Shown here piece after piece: positions 44,501-54,989 of a stretch of DNA of 64,000 bases. Source of the DNA: Flectonema sp. DT1601 (lineage: Eukaryota; Euglenozoa; Diplonemea; Diplonemida; Diplonemidae). The position numbers were made by a program, and so were the translations under genes. Numbering within the stretch: position 1 is the stretch's first letter; each line of letters begins with the position of its first letter. The stretch covers positions 1,054,001 through 1,118,000 of the forward strand of contig OZ025789.1 in NCBI GenBank assembly GCA_964019425.1, written 5' to 3'. The notes under the pieces are model-generated. The model made no database searches and was not told the origin of the DNA. It saw nothing but the letters and a program-made list of their open reading frames with translations.

Positions 44501-45870
44501 AAAAAAAAACAAAGATAACATTGTTTATTCTTTTTTTTGTATTTTTTTATATTCTTTTTTATTAATTTTGAAAAAAAAAAACAATCAGTTTAGCGTCTTG
44601 ACCAGGACGGAAAATAGAAAGTGATCGACATAGTCGATCGATAAAAAAACAATGATAACATTGTTTATTTTTTTTTTTTTATTTTAAATTCTTTTTATTT
44701 ATTCTTTAAAGAAAAGAAACGGAAAATAGAAATTAGTCGACAAAGTCGAACGATAAAAAAAAAACAATGATAACATTGTTTATTCTTTTTTTTTTTTTTT
44801 TTTTATATTCTTTTTTATTAATTTTGAAAAAAAACAATCAGTTTAGCGTCTTGACCAGGACGGAAAATAGAAAGTGATCGACATAGTCGATCGATAAAAA
44901 AACAATGATAACATTGTTTATTCTTTTTTATTTATTTTAAATTCTTTTTATTTATTTTTTAAAGAAAAAAAACGGAAAATAGAAATTAGTCAACAAAGTC
45001 GAACAATAAAAAAAAAACCAATGATAACATTGTTTATTCTTTTTTTTTTTTTTTTTTTTTTATATTCTTTTTTATTAATTTTGAAAAAAAAAAACAATCA
45101 GTTTAGCGTCTTGACCAGGACGGAAAATAGAAAGTAATCGACATAGTCGATCGATAAAAAAACAATGATAACATTGTTTATTCTTTTTTTTTATTTTAAA
45201 TTCTTTTTATTTATTATTTAAAGAAAAGAAACGGAAAATAGAAATTAGTCGACAAAGTCGAACGATAAAAAAAAAACAATGATAACATTGTTTATTCTTT
45301 TTTTTTTTTTTTTTATATTCTTTTTATTAATTTTTTAAAAAAAAAAAAAAAAACAATCAGTTTAGCGTCTTGACCAGGACGGAAAACTGGAAGTAATCGA
45401 CATAGTCGATCGATAAAAAAAACAATGATAACATTGTTTCATCTTTTATATTTTTTAATTTTTTTTTATATTTGAAGAAAAGAAAGAAGAAAAAAAAAAA
45501 AAAAAAAAAAAAAACAAGCGGAATTGATCATAATGGGTGGCAGGGGTTGATATAACTTCATTTGAAAATTCTTCTTTTTTAATTTCTTTTTTTTTGAAAT
45601 TTTTTTTTTTATTTAACAGGAGTTAAGATCACTTACATGAGTTAACACAACACAGATACGAGAGTAGCAAAATGAGGTAACACTACCAATTCAACAAAAA
45701 ATAATCAGGATCGGACACAAGGAGGAGAGTTCATTCTACCTCTCACTGTCCTTGCTGGTATCTTAAGTGTCTTGGTATCTCTTGTGTGTCGGTATCTCGG
45801 AAGTGCTGGTATCTCGTATGTGCGTTGGTATCTCTTGCGTGTTGGTATCTCTTGCACATAATAAAAAAAA
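41371..45870 (+). mobile_element. Complete-looking S-array-X composite (about 28 array units)
   Basis: S 41371-41780, array 41790-45470, a spacer (45471-45610), then X in the matching orientation (45611-45760) and GGTATCTC-rich repeats to 45870. In the array, long units with the CGTC-TTGACCAG-GACG stem-loop alternate with short units without it, giving a dimer of roughly 230-260 bp. A TTTAAAGAAAAGAAACGG variant recurs near 43945, 44200, 44709 and 45220, marking recent block duplication. No coding capacity. Confidence 0.85.
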
Positions 45871-46500
45871 AAAAAATATTGAGTTAACATGATCAGTTTT
45901 ATTTATCATCAGAGACAGACCGGAACTATTTGAAAATAAAATGTAGATGGGAAACAGTGAAAATTAAAATGAATGATAAAATTAAATGAGATTTATGACA
46001 TAACAGACCAGATAGAGAGTAATAAAGGGAAAAGGAAAACGGAAAGGGTTCATTCACTTAGTTAAAGTTAAGACCGATTAGTCAGTTTAAGGTCTTGACT
46101 AGGACCAACAAAAAAAAAAAAAAAATATAAATAAATAAATAAATAACGATCAAGCTGAGCTGATCTTGTTTTTATTAAAATAAGGGGAGCGGGAGGGATG
46201 GAAGGAATAAAGGAAAAAAAAAGAAAAGGTCGATCAATTGGATCTGGTCGTCGAGAAGAAGAAGACAATTATTTTAAAGGTCGATCGGCATAGCCGATCG
46301 TTGAGAAAAATAACCAGATATAAATACAATCAGTTTAAATAAAAAAAAAAAAAAAAATAAATAAATAAAAAAAAAAAAAAAGTTTAACGATCAAGCTGAG
46401 CTGATCTTGTTTTTATTAAAATAAGGGGAGCGGGAGGGATGGAAGGAATAAAGGAAAAAAAAAGGTAAGACTCTGTTGTTGAAGTTGGATAAGAGATTTG
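45871..46500. other. Diverged relative of the 1,540 unit and array, with an inversion
   Basis: 45930-46020 matches the unit's region around GTAGATGGGAAACA. 46055-46110 is the unit's hairpin region in inverted orientation (GGTC-TTGACTAG-GACC). 46280-46296 is GATCGGC-ATA-GCCGATC, a compensated version of the array hairpin. A 77-bp direct repeat (start TAACGATCAAGCTGAGC) lies at 46144-46220 and 46385-46461. No gene. Confidence 0.65.
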
Positions 46501-47373
46501 GGAGAATTTCGATAAAGTGGGAAGTAACGGACTGGGAGCTTTTGGCTCCTGCCCTATTCCCGATGTAAACTTTCTTTTTATTTTTTATTTTTTTTAACAG
46601 GCCCAAAGGGCGACAATGATGGTTGCTGACCAAGGAATAATATTCAAATGAATTTTCGTTTCAAAGAAACGAACAGAATTAAGAGAGAGGCAGAGAAAAA
46701 AAAAAAAAAAAGAAAGAAAAGGAAAAAAAAAAAAAATGAAGAGGAAATAATCAAACATGAAAAAAAAAAAAAAAATATATATATATACTGTAAAGGGAAA
46801 TATTCTTGTGGGGAAAAACCCGCGAGTTTTTATTATTTTTTCTGAATCCGCGAGAATATTTCCCCGCGGGAATATTTCCCTGCAAGCATACTTCTTTTCT
46901 AGCCATTTTTTTGTTCTTTTTTGTGAAGAAAATATGTGTGCTACGAAGGAAAGTTTCAGCAAAAATTATTTTTATTGTGCAGTATGGTAGTTTTTTATTG
47001 TGTTTGCTTGGAGAATAATGCTTTGTTCTATGATGGAAGCACAAAGATTTCTTAGATTCCTGATCAACTGGCTGGCTTTCACAAAAATCCTCTGTGGCAG
47101 GGAAATATTCTTGTGGGGAAAAACCCGCAAGTTTGAAAAAAAATCTCCAAATCCGCGAGAATATTTCCCCGCGGGAATATTTCCCCGCAAGAATATTTCC
47201 CCGCGAGAATATTTCCCTTTACAGTATATAAATAAAAAACGTTGTATGAAAAAGGAAAAAAAAGAAAAAAAAAAGACCAGAAAAGGAAAGAGAAAATGAA
47301 AAGGTATAATATTATTGTGGGGATATGAGGGATAGCAGGGAGATGCTCTTTTTTTTTTTTTTTTTTTTTTTTT
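46501..47373 (+). mobile_element. S element without an array, split by a MITE
   Basis: Outer end GAATTTCGATAAAGTGGG, inner end GGGAGATGCTC followed by about 25 T. The core A/T run is split at a TA by the MITE at 46788-47224. Confidence 0.85.
46788..47224. mobile_element. MITE with TA target duplication (mariner-like ends)
   Basis: 437 bp. Terminal inverted repeats start CTGTAAAGGGAAATATTC at each end, with TA on both sides (46786-46787 and 47225-47226). Internally the words GAATATTTCCCCGCGGG and GAATATTTCCCCGCAAG are repeated near both ends and form subterminal hairpins. There is no transposase; the middle is AT-rich and noncoding. A TA duplication suggests the Tc1/mariner superfamily, but no autonomous partner is in the window. 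Confidence 0.85.
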
Positions 47374-48213
47374 CCATTTCAACAGGTTATTTACTGAAAT
47401 ATTTGTTCTAAAAGTTGCTAAGTATCTCTCACTTAGAAATTTTTTTATTTTTTTATTTTCAGCTCAATTAGCTACAAAGTGTTTCTACTAAGTGTTTCTC
47501 ACTTAGATTTTTTTTTTGCTTTTCAGCTCCTTAAAAGCTGCTAAGTATTTCTGCTAAGTGTTTCTTAAAGAATAAAAAAAAAAAAAAAAAAAAAAGGAAT
47601 AAACAATGTTATCATTGTTTTTTTTCTATCGATCGACTATGTCGATCACTTTCAATTTTCCGTCCTGGTCAGGACGCTAAACTGATTGTTTTTTCTTTAA
47701 AAATAAATAAAAAGAATAAAAAAAAAAAAAAAAAAAAAAGGAATAAACAATGTTATCATTGTTTTTTTTCTATCGATCGACTATGTCGATCACTTTCAAT
47801 TTTCCGTCCTGGTCAGGACGCTAAACTGATTGTTTTTTCTTTAAAAATAAATAAAAAGAATAAAAAAAAAAAAAAAAAAAAAAGGAATAAACAATGTTAT
47901 CATTGTTTTTTTTCTATCGATCGACTATGTCGATTAATTTCTATTTTCCGTCCTGATCGAGACGCTAAACTGATTGTTTCTTTTTTTAAATAATAAATAA
48001 AAAAAAAAAGAAAAAAAAAAAAAAAAAAAGAGCATCTCCCTGCTATCCTCATATCCCCACAATAATATTATACCTTTTCATTTTCTCTTTCCTTTTCTGG
48101 TCTTTTTTTTTTCTTTTTTTCCTTTTTCATACAACGTTTTTTATTTATATTTTATTTTTTTTTTTTTTTTTTCATGTTTGATTATTTCCTCTTCATATTT
48201 TTTTTCTATTCTT

Positions 48214-48244
<31 letters not shown>

Positions 48245-49568
48245 CTCTACCTCTCTCTTAATTCTGTTCGTTTCTTTGAAACGAAAATTCATTTGAATAT
48301 TATTCCTTGGTCAGCAACCATCATTGTCGCCCTTTGGGCCTGTTAAAAAAAAAAAAAAAAATAAAAAGAAAGTTTACATCGGGAATAGGGCAGGAGCCAA
48401 AAGCTCCCAGTCCGTTACTTCCCACCTTTTCGAAATTCCACTTAGAATCTTATTGTTATGTTCGTTTTCTATCCCTTCTCCTATCCCTTTTGTTCAAAAA
48501 AAGCGGGAGGAAATTCTCTCATTCACGCTAAGATGCACTCTGAACTTTGATTTTTTGATCTGAGTGTGAGGGAATGACCTGTTAGTGCATTGGGCATAAG
48601 CTGGGCTGCAGTTTAGATGTCTTAGGTGTTAATAAGGGGTTCCTCTTAGCATTTTTCTTTGTTCCCACCTTATGATTTTCTTGAAGAAAAAAAAATAGAG
48701 GTCATAATGGTGCTTCCCTCTGGAAGGGTTGTAAGCCATGGTGTCCAACTAAATTAAAGGACAAGTCTGGGATAATCCCTGCCAGAGGGGCGAGTATTCT
48801 ACCATGGTTGAAATACTCTGGCAACTGATCTTCGATTTTATGTTGTTTGTTAGCTGCTGGTGTATCTTGATTATGTGTTGATACTTGCATTTTTTAATTT
48901 GTAATCTTCTATTACAATTCTCTTTCTGTTCTGGTCTGTTGCTTCATTTGTCTTGTTTAACTTCAGTTATATCCATTTTACTTTTTATTGTTTCCCATCT
49001 ACTTTTTATTTTCTATTAGTTCTGGTCAGAAACTCCTGGGCAGCAAGAAGGAAAGCAGTTTAGTACTTCTGGGTGTTTGGCATCACCCCCCATAGTGAGC
49101 AAGTACAACAGGTAGCATTGGTAGTCTGTTGATCCTGAGTGATCCCAGCTACAGTTTTGTTTTTCTTTCTTTTTTTTAGAAGAAGATCAGGACATCCAAG
49201 CACTGCTGGATAGTTGCTGAATGCAGGGCCTGCCTGTGGCATTATAATAACAGGCTAAGTCATTTGTAGTTCATAGTTTACCTTTGATTTTATAACTTCA
49301 CATAGGTACTATGAACGATGAGAGATCCAGTGGGATCACTCAGGGTCTAGTAGAGACCACCAATGTTGTGCGTTGATAGGCAAGGTGACCAACCTTGACA
49401 TTCTTTCTTTTCTCTCCTGTTGTGACAAACACAAAATACACACACAGCTTACAGTGTGTTCTTTGTGTATGTTTTCTTCAGGTGTGAGTAGTTTTTTTGT
49501 TCTTGCTCTTCAGGGAGGGCCTTAGCCAAAAGCTAACAGTCCAAATCTCACCTGGTAAACTCAACTCT
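47374..49568 (-). mobile_element. 1,540-family copy, split by an array+S insertion
   Basis: The reverse copy of the unit resumes at 48436 after the insert at 47566-48435, with matching neighbours on both sides (AAGTGTTTCT before, CACTTAGAATC after). It ends CACCTGGTAAACTCAACTC at 49563. Confidence 0.85.
47566..48435 (-). mobile_element. Short hairpin array (3 units) plus S, inserted in a 1,540-family copy
   Basis: Reverse orientation: units to about 48010, then GAGCATCTCCCTGC and S to 48435 (CCCACCTTTTCGAAATTC). The smallest complete array+S insert in the window. It proves that array length varies between mobile copies (3 to ~28). Confidence 0.85.
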
Positions 49569-51665
49569 TTAAAAAAAGGAAACAATCAGTTTAGCGTCTC
49601 GATCAGGACGGAAAATAGAAAGTAATCGACATAGTTGATCGATAGAAAAGGAATAGGGGCAGTGAACTTTTGGTTCAGGCCCTTCCCATCGAACAGGACG
49701 AAGACTTCTAAAACCTGAGATGAACCAATTGAGTTGAAACAAACAAATAACAGAGACGCAACACATACCGGAACATCATCGCAAGCAATGCTTCGGACCT
49801 CCGTCGACCTTCGTTCTTCCGGCGGCAAAGGGAAACAAGAAAGAACGGGCAATGGGACAAACCTGTTAGTTGGTGTTGTGTTGTTGTTAAAAACAAAAAC
49901 ATAAACGCCAGGAAGTTCGACAACGAAGACATCGACATCGATCGCTGCTCTGCAGATGTCCGGCGTGTTTGTCTTTTCTTTAAAAAATAAATAAAAAGAA
50001 TTTAAAATAAAAAAAAAGAATAAACAATGTTATCATTGTTTTTTTATCGATCGACTATGTCGATCACTTTCTATTTTCCGTCCTGGTCAAGACGCTAAAC
50101 TGATTGTTTTTTTTTATAAATAAAAAGAAATAAAAAAAAAAAAAAAAGAATAAACAATGTTATCATTGTTTTTTTATCGTTCGACTTTGTCGACTAATTT
50201 CTATTTTCAGTTTTTTTTTTCTTTAAAAAATAAATAAAAAAAGAATTTAAAATAAAAAAAAAAGAATAAACAATGTTATCATTGTTTTCTTATCGATCGA
50301 CTATGTCGATTACTTTCTATTTTCCGTCCTGGTCAAGACGCTAAACTGATTGTTTTTTTTTTCAAAATTAATAAAAAAGAATAAAAAAAAAAAAAATAAA
50401 AAAAAGAATAAACAATGTTATCATTGTTTTTTTTCATCGTTCGACTTTGTCGACTAATTTCTATTTTCCGTTTTTTTTTTCTTTAAAAAATAAATAAAAA
50501 GAATTTAAAATAAAAAAAAAGAATAAACAATGTTATCATTGTTTTTTTATCGATCGACTATGTCGATCACTTTCTATTTTCCGTCCTGGTCAAGACGCTA
50601 AACTGATTGTTTTTTTTTCAAAATTAATAAAAAAGAATTTAAAAAAAATAAAAAAAAAAGAATAAACAATGTTATCATTGTTTTTTTTTTTATCGTTCGA
50701 CTTTGTTGACTAATTTCTATTTTCCGTTTTTTTTTCTTTTTAAAAAATAAATAAAAAGAATTTAAAAAAAAAAAAAAAAAAGAATAAACAATGTTATCAT
50801 TGTTTTTTTTATCGATCGACTATGTCGATTACTTTCTATTTTCCGTCCTGGTCAAGACGCTAAACTGATTGTTTTTTTTTTTTTTCAAAATTAATAAAAA
50901 AGAATATAAAAAAAATACAAAAAAAAGAATAAACAATGTTATCATTGTTTTTTTTTATCGTTCGACTTTGTCGACTAATTTCTATTTTCCGTTTTTTTTT
51001 CTTTAAAAAATAAATAAAAAGAATTTAAAATAAAAAAAAAGAATAAACAATATTATCATTGTTTTCTTATCGATCGACTATGTCGATCGCTTTCTATTTT
51101 CCGTCCTGGTCAAGACGCTAAACTGATTGTTTTTTTTTTCAAAATTAATTAAAAAAAATATAAAAAAAATAAAAAAAAAGAATAAACAATGTTATCATTG
51201 TTTTTTTACCGTTCGACTTTGTCGACTAATTTCTATTTTCCGTTTTTTTTTCTTTAAAAAATAAATAAAAAGAATTTAAAAAAAAAAAAAAAAGATTAAA
51301 CAATGTTATCATTGTTTTTTTATCGATCGACTATGTCGATTACTTTCTATTTTCCGTCCTGGTCAAGACGCTAAACTGATTGTTTTTTTTTTCAAAATTA
51401 ATAAAAAAGAATATAAAAAAAAAACAAAAAAAAAAAGAATAAACAATGTTATCACTGTTTTTTTTTTATCGTTCGACTTTGTCGACTAATTTTTATTTTC
51501 CGTTTTTTTTTCTTTAAAAAATAAATAATAAGAATTTAAAAAAAAAAAAAAAGAATAAACAATGTTATCATTGTTTTTTTATCGATTGACTATGTCGATC
51601 ACTTTCTATTTTCCGTCCTGGTCAAGACGCTAAACTGATTGTTTTTTCTTTAAAATAATTAAAAG

Positions 51666-51701
<36 letters not shown>

Positions 51702-52033
51702 ATAAACAATGTTATCATTGTTTTTTTTTCTATCGATCGACTATGTCGATTAATTTCTATTTTCCGTCCCGATCGAGACGCTAAACTGATTGTTTCCTTT
51801 TTTTTAAATAATAAATAAAAAAAAAAAAAAAAAGAGCATCTCCCTGCTATCCTCATATCCCCACAATAATATTATACCTTTTCATTTTCTCTTTCCTTTT
51901 CTGGTCTTTTTTTTTTTTTTTTTTTCTTCTTTTTTTTCCTTTTTCATACAACGTTTTTTATTTATATTTTATTTTTTTTTTTATTTTTTTCATGTTTGAT
52001 TATTTCCTCTTCATATTTTTTTTTTTTTTTTTC

Positions 52034-52066
<33 letters not shown>

Positions 52067-52830
52067 TCTCTGCCTCTCTCTTAATTCTGTTCGTTTCTTT
52101 GAAACGAAAATTCATTTGAATATTATTCCTTGGTCAGCAACAGTCATTGTCGCCCTCTGGGCCTGTTAAAAAAAATAAAAATAAAAAGAAAGTTTACATC
52201 GGGAATAGGGCAGGAGCCAAAAGCTCCCAGTCCGTTACTTCCCACTCTATCGAATTCTACACTGTGTTAATTGTTTTTTCCCCAAGGTTCAACCTTGGGA
52301 AGAGAAGTAAAAAATTCCGTCAATGTTGGCCTTCCTGTTCGAAGGTGCGCACCAATGACGATAAATAGAGTGGGGGGAGAAAACCTTTGATCCAACTGGA
52401 TCCCTTCACGAGCTGACATTGCCATGTGAAGTTAAATATTCTGGCGATGCCAGCTCAGGCGACTTAGCCTGCTTTTTTCTTTAAATAAAAAAAATAAAAA
52501 GATACCAACAGGTGGGGTGATGGGTTGCGCCACTGCAATCCAGTCACAAAAAGAAACAAAGGTAATCTCAAGGGTTCTCGACCCTTGGCTCTCCCTGCGC
52601 AAGCATCGCATGGAGGGTGACGCTAAGCACCCGGGGGGTACGAAACAAACTTTCCCCCTGCTGTCCTGTTTGAAATAAAAAAAAAAACAAAGGGATAGAA
52701 GTAAACAGAATACGTTACACCTCAACAGGTGACGCTAAACACCCAGGGGATACAAACCAAACTTTCCCCCCGTTGCCCTGTTTGAAATAAATTAAAAAAA
52801 GAACAAGAAAACAGAATACAATACTCAGCA
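49569..52830 (+). mobile_element. Diverged 1,540-family relative, split by an array+S insertion
   Basis: 49569-49640 is one array unit. 49641-49974 parallels the start of the 1,540 unit (TGAAC-TTTTG-GTTCAGGCCCTT versus TTAGC-TTTTG-GCTAAGGCCCTC). 52256-52830 parallels the next part (ACTGGATC, ATGTGAAGTTA, GACTTAGCCTG; then GTGACGCTAAGCACCC, which occurs twice, near 52618 and 52729). Between them, 49975-52255 is an array of about 14 units plus S in reverse orientation. The relative ends where the transposase gene stops at 52832. Confidence 0.6.
49975..52255 (-). mobile_element. Hairpin array (about 14 units) plus S
   Basis: Array 49975-51830, GAGCATCTCCCTGC, then S to about 52255 (CCCACTCTATCGAATTC). 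Flanked on both sides by the diverged 1,540-family relative. Confidence 0.8.
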
Positions 52831-52831
52831 A

Positions 52832-53551
52832 TCAGACTCGTTCACTCGCTTCGCCAGAGCCGTTCGAGCCGATGCTCATGTAAGATGAGTAGGATGACTG
52901 TGCACTTAAAGATTGTGAGTCCGAATCAGAGGATTCACATCGCTTTCGCTTCTTCTTGACTGTCTTTGCTGCTGGCTTTGCTGCTACTTTCTTTGCTGCT
53001 GGCTTTGCTGCTGCTTTCTTCGCTGCTGGCTTTGCTGCTGGCTTTGATGATTGCGAGGTTGGTTTCCGACAACTTCGTTTGTTGTGACCTTTAGCGTCGC
53101 AGTTGGAGCACGTCAGGGTCCTTGATTCACCGTTGGAGCGAATCCGAACCTTTCTTTTTCTCCCGACACCCTTCTGCACAACAGGGGGTTTCGTGCCGTC
53201 GAATTGAAGCTGTCCGGTAGGTATCGCCTGTGGGTACACAGAGACGCGGTAGAGCTCTCTGTAGCTGCTCATTCTGGTGTAGGGAGGCAAAGAGGTTTCG
53301 TGAGTAAAGACATTATTGCGCTGATGTGTCAATACTCTGACTGTGTGGATGCAAGGTAGGTTGTGGCGGAGGAAATCAGGACAGCCACACACTAATGTTC
53401 CATCTTTCAGACACACCAACCACCCGTGTTCTCGTCGGTTCCCATTGTCCTTCACCCAGTGGTGTGACAGCATGGTTGTTTGCTGCGGTTGCACTCCCCC
53501 AAACGAACAACTCCACTGTCGGAACCGGATAGTTCGCAGGAACGTCAGCAT
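52832..53551 (-). CDS. MULE transposase, C-terminal part (SWIM finger, CCHC knuckle, Lys/Ala tail)
   Basis: Minus-strand frame with a SWIM zinc finger (CGCPDFLRHNLPCIH), a CCHC knuckle (CSNCDAKGHNKRSC) and then Ala/Lys repeats (KPAAKKAAAKPAAKKVAA) and a Ser-rich tail. SWIM fingers follow the DDE core in Mutator transposases. The frame overlaps the end of the 458-codon frame. The split lies near 53555-53565, where homology passes from YASRR to CMLTFLRT, so one small frame change separates core and tail (a real mutation, a sequencing error, or a short splice). The tail resembles linker-histone-like DNA-binding tails. Confidence 0.8.
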   Translation of the reverse strand: MLTFLRTIRFRQWSCSFGGVQPQQTTMLSHHWVKDNGNRREHGWLVCLKDGTLVCGCPDFLRHNLPCIHTVRVLTHQRNNVFTHETSLPPYTRMSSYRELYRVSVYPQAIPTGQLQFDGTKPPVVQKGVGRKRKVRIRSNGESRTLTCSNCDAKGHNKRSCRKPTSQSSKPAAKPAAKKAAAKPAAKKVAAKPAAKTVKKKRKRCESSDSDSQSLSAQSSYSSYMSIGSNGSGEASERV

Positions 53552-54752
53552 GCATCTCGCGTCGGCTGGCGTAGGTGTCCGTTGTCCAACAACGGGTGTC
53601 CTTTATCACAGATAAAAGACTCCCTTGCCGAGTCTCCTTGAACACGGCGTTGACGCATTCCGACGCGTTGGAGGTGTAGGTGTTGCATCTGGGGACACCC
53701 GAAGGCCAGTAAGCGTCTGACCAGCTTTCAAGGTTTGACTTAAGCAGATAACGATGGGCACGTTTTCCGTACTTGTCCTTTATCCCTTGAAGGCACGTCT
53801 CGGCCTCTGTTTCAATGCTTAGCTTGCTAATCTTCCACACTAACAACGTCGCATCAACCTTCGGTATCTTGGTCTGGCTGGCCACGTTGCCAACCAAGTG
53901 CTGCACGCACAAAGCATGGTGCAACACGACTCCGTGCAGGGAGGTGTCGGACTCCAGCCCCTTCTGCCTGTCGGAAATCAAGACGAACCTTTTCAGTCGG
54001 TCGCCAAAATGGTTCTTCAGGTGGGTGTGGTGGTATGCCCATCCCTCGTGGTTTTCGACCACTCCAACCGAGTAGGCTAAAGGCATAACATGCCTTTCGG
54101 CGTCGATCCCCACGGTGATGAACAAGCACCCACCAAACGGACCCGTCAGACTGCATGCATCGCTGCAGATGACAGGTGCCAGGTGCTCAGCTGTTTCTGG
54201 CCTCACAAAAGACCAAAACACCCTCTCAAAGGCACCATCATCTCTCTTCTCGATGTTCCAGTACATCTGGCTGTTGCGCTGTTGGAGGTCGGTGAGGTAC
54301 GGTGCTATCAGGCCGTACTGCTCGCCCATCAACCCGTGGACCTTCTCCTTGGCCTTCTCCAGACCCCTCTCCACAGTCTTTTTGGGGACCGCAACGTCGC
54401 GGAATGACTTTAAGTCAATTGCCGCTTGTTTCGGCCCGTAGTCAAACTGACTGGCTACCTTCTCTTCCAAAATACTGGAAATCCAGTCCGACGTGCCATC
54501 GCAGCCCCACCTCGCTTCCCCAGGTGCGCAAGTGTGACTCTCCACCTTCGTCACGCGGCACTCCCCCTCCACCACCTTTGCCTTCACCGTCCATTGGCAT
54601 TCGTCGTTTGGACAGGCGGGGGTGAGGTACGTGGGGCACCTTCTCTGCACCCTGCAGCTGTGTCCTAGCACAGTGTTCACCCGAAACACAGTCTGGATCA
54701 GTTCTTCCTGTGTGCGGAAGTAGTCTCCAACAGCATAAGTAGTAGCAGGCAT
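53376..54752 (-). CDS. MULE transposase, N-terminal zinc domain and DDE core
   Basis: A 458-codon frame from ATG 54752. Residues ~33-75 hold a Cys/His domain (CPNDECQWTV then VESHTC) like the N-terminal zinc fold of MuDR/FAR1 transposases. The DDE core has CSDACSLTGPFGGCLF (D198), FVLISDRQKG (D261), the CxxH pair at ALCVQHL, and SECVNAVFKETR (E365). Catalyses cut-and-paste transposition in the nucleus. The last ~55 codons are out of frame relative to the family. The plus-strand frames opposite are shadows. GC content is higher than in the neighbours. Confidence 0.85.
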   Translation of the reverse strand: MPATTYAVGDYFRTQEELIQTVFRVNTVLGHSCRVQRRCPTYLTPACPNDECQWTVKAKVVEGECRVTKVESHTCAPGEARWGCDGTSDWISSILEEKVASQFDYGPKQAAIDLKSFRDVAVPKKTVERGLEKAKEKVHGLMGEQYGLIAPYLTDLQQRNSQMYWNIEKRDDGAFERVFWSFVRPETAEHLAPVICSDACSLTGPFGGCLFITVGIDAERHVMPLAYSVGVVENHEGWAYHHTHLKNHFGDRLKRFVLISDRQKGLESDTSLHGVVLHHALCVQHLVGNVASQTKIPKVDATLLVWKISKLSIETEAETCLQGIKDKYGKRAHRYLLKSNLESWSDAYWPSGVPRCNTYTSNASECVNAVFKETRQGSLLSVIKDTRCWTTDTYASRREMHADVPANYPVPTVELFVWGSATAANNHAVTPLGEGQWEPTRTRVVGVSERWNISVWLS

Positions 54753-54937
54753 CTTTTAATTTTTTTTTGTGGAAAGCTGCAACAAAAAAACTTTGTAATA
54801 AAAATTAAGAATTTTTTTTTAAAAAAAAATCGGTCAAGTTCGAGTCCCGGTGTGGTAACTTTTTTCCCTAATATTTCGGCCGATGGTCAATTTTTCGGGT
54901 CAAGTTCGAGTCCTGGTGGATAACTTTTTTTTGTAGG
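54753..54937. other. MULE 5' region with two tRNA B-box scraps
   Basis: AAGTTCGAGTCCCGGTG near 54836 and AAGTTCGAGTCCTGGTG near 54902 look like B boxes without clear A boxes. The second, with what follows, is nearly identical to 20815-20853 in Y. Confidence 0.6.
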
Positions 54938-54984
54938 GAGTTGGCGATTTCGCAAACTATTTTTGTTGAATTAGAGGTTTTCCC
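54938..54984. repeat. MULE terminal inverted repeat, right end
   Basis: Identical to Y's right TIR (20854-20900), ending GAGGTTTTCCC. Array DNA lies beyond, after the piggyBac insertion. Confidence 0.85.
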
Positions 54985-54989
54985 TTTAA

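Larger units (their letters stand above)
52256..54984 (-). mobile_element. Mutator-like element with transposase (MULE)
   Basis: Contains the transposase frames 54752-53376 and 53551-52832. Its upstream end (54938-54984) is the same 47-bp terminal inverted repeat that bounds Y. The matching opposite end is not found; it may be lost, or lie beyond the diverged repeat to the left (49569 onward). This element, or a close relative, is the likely source of transposase for Y. Confidence 0.75.
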
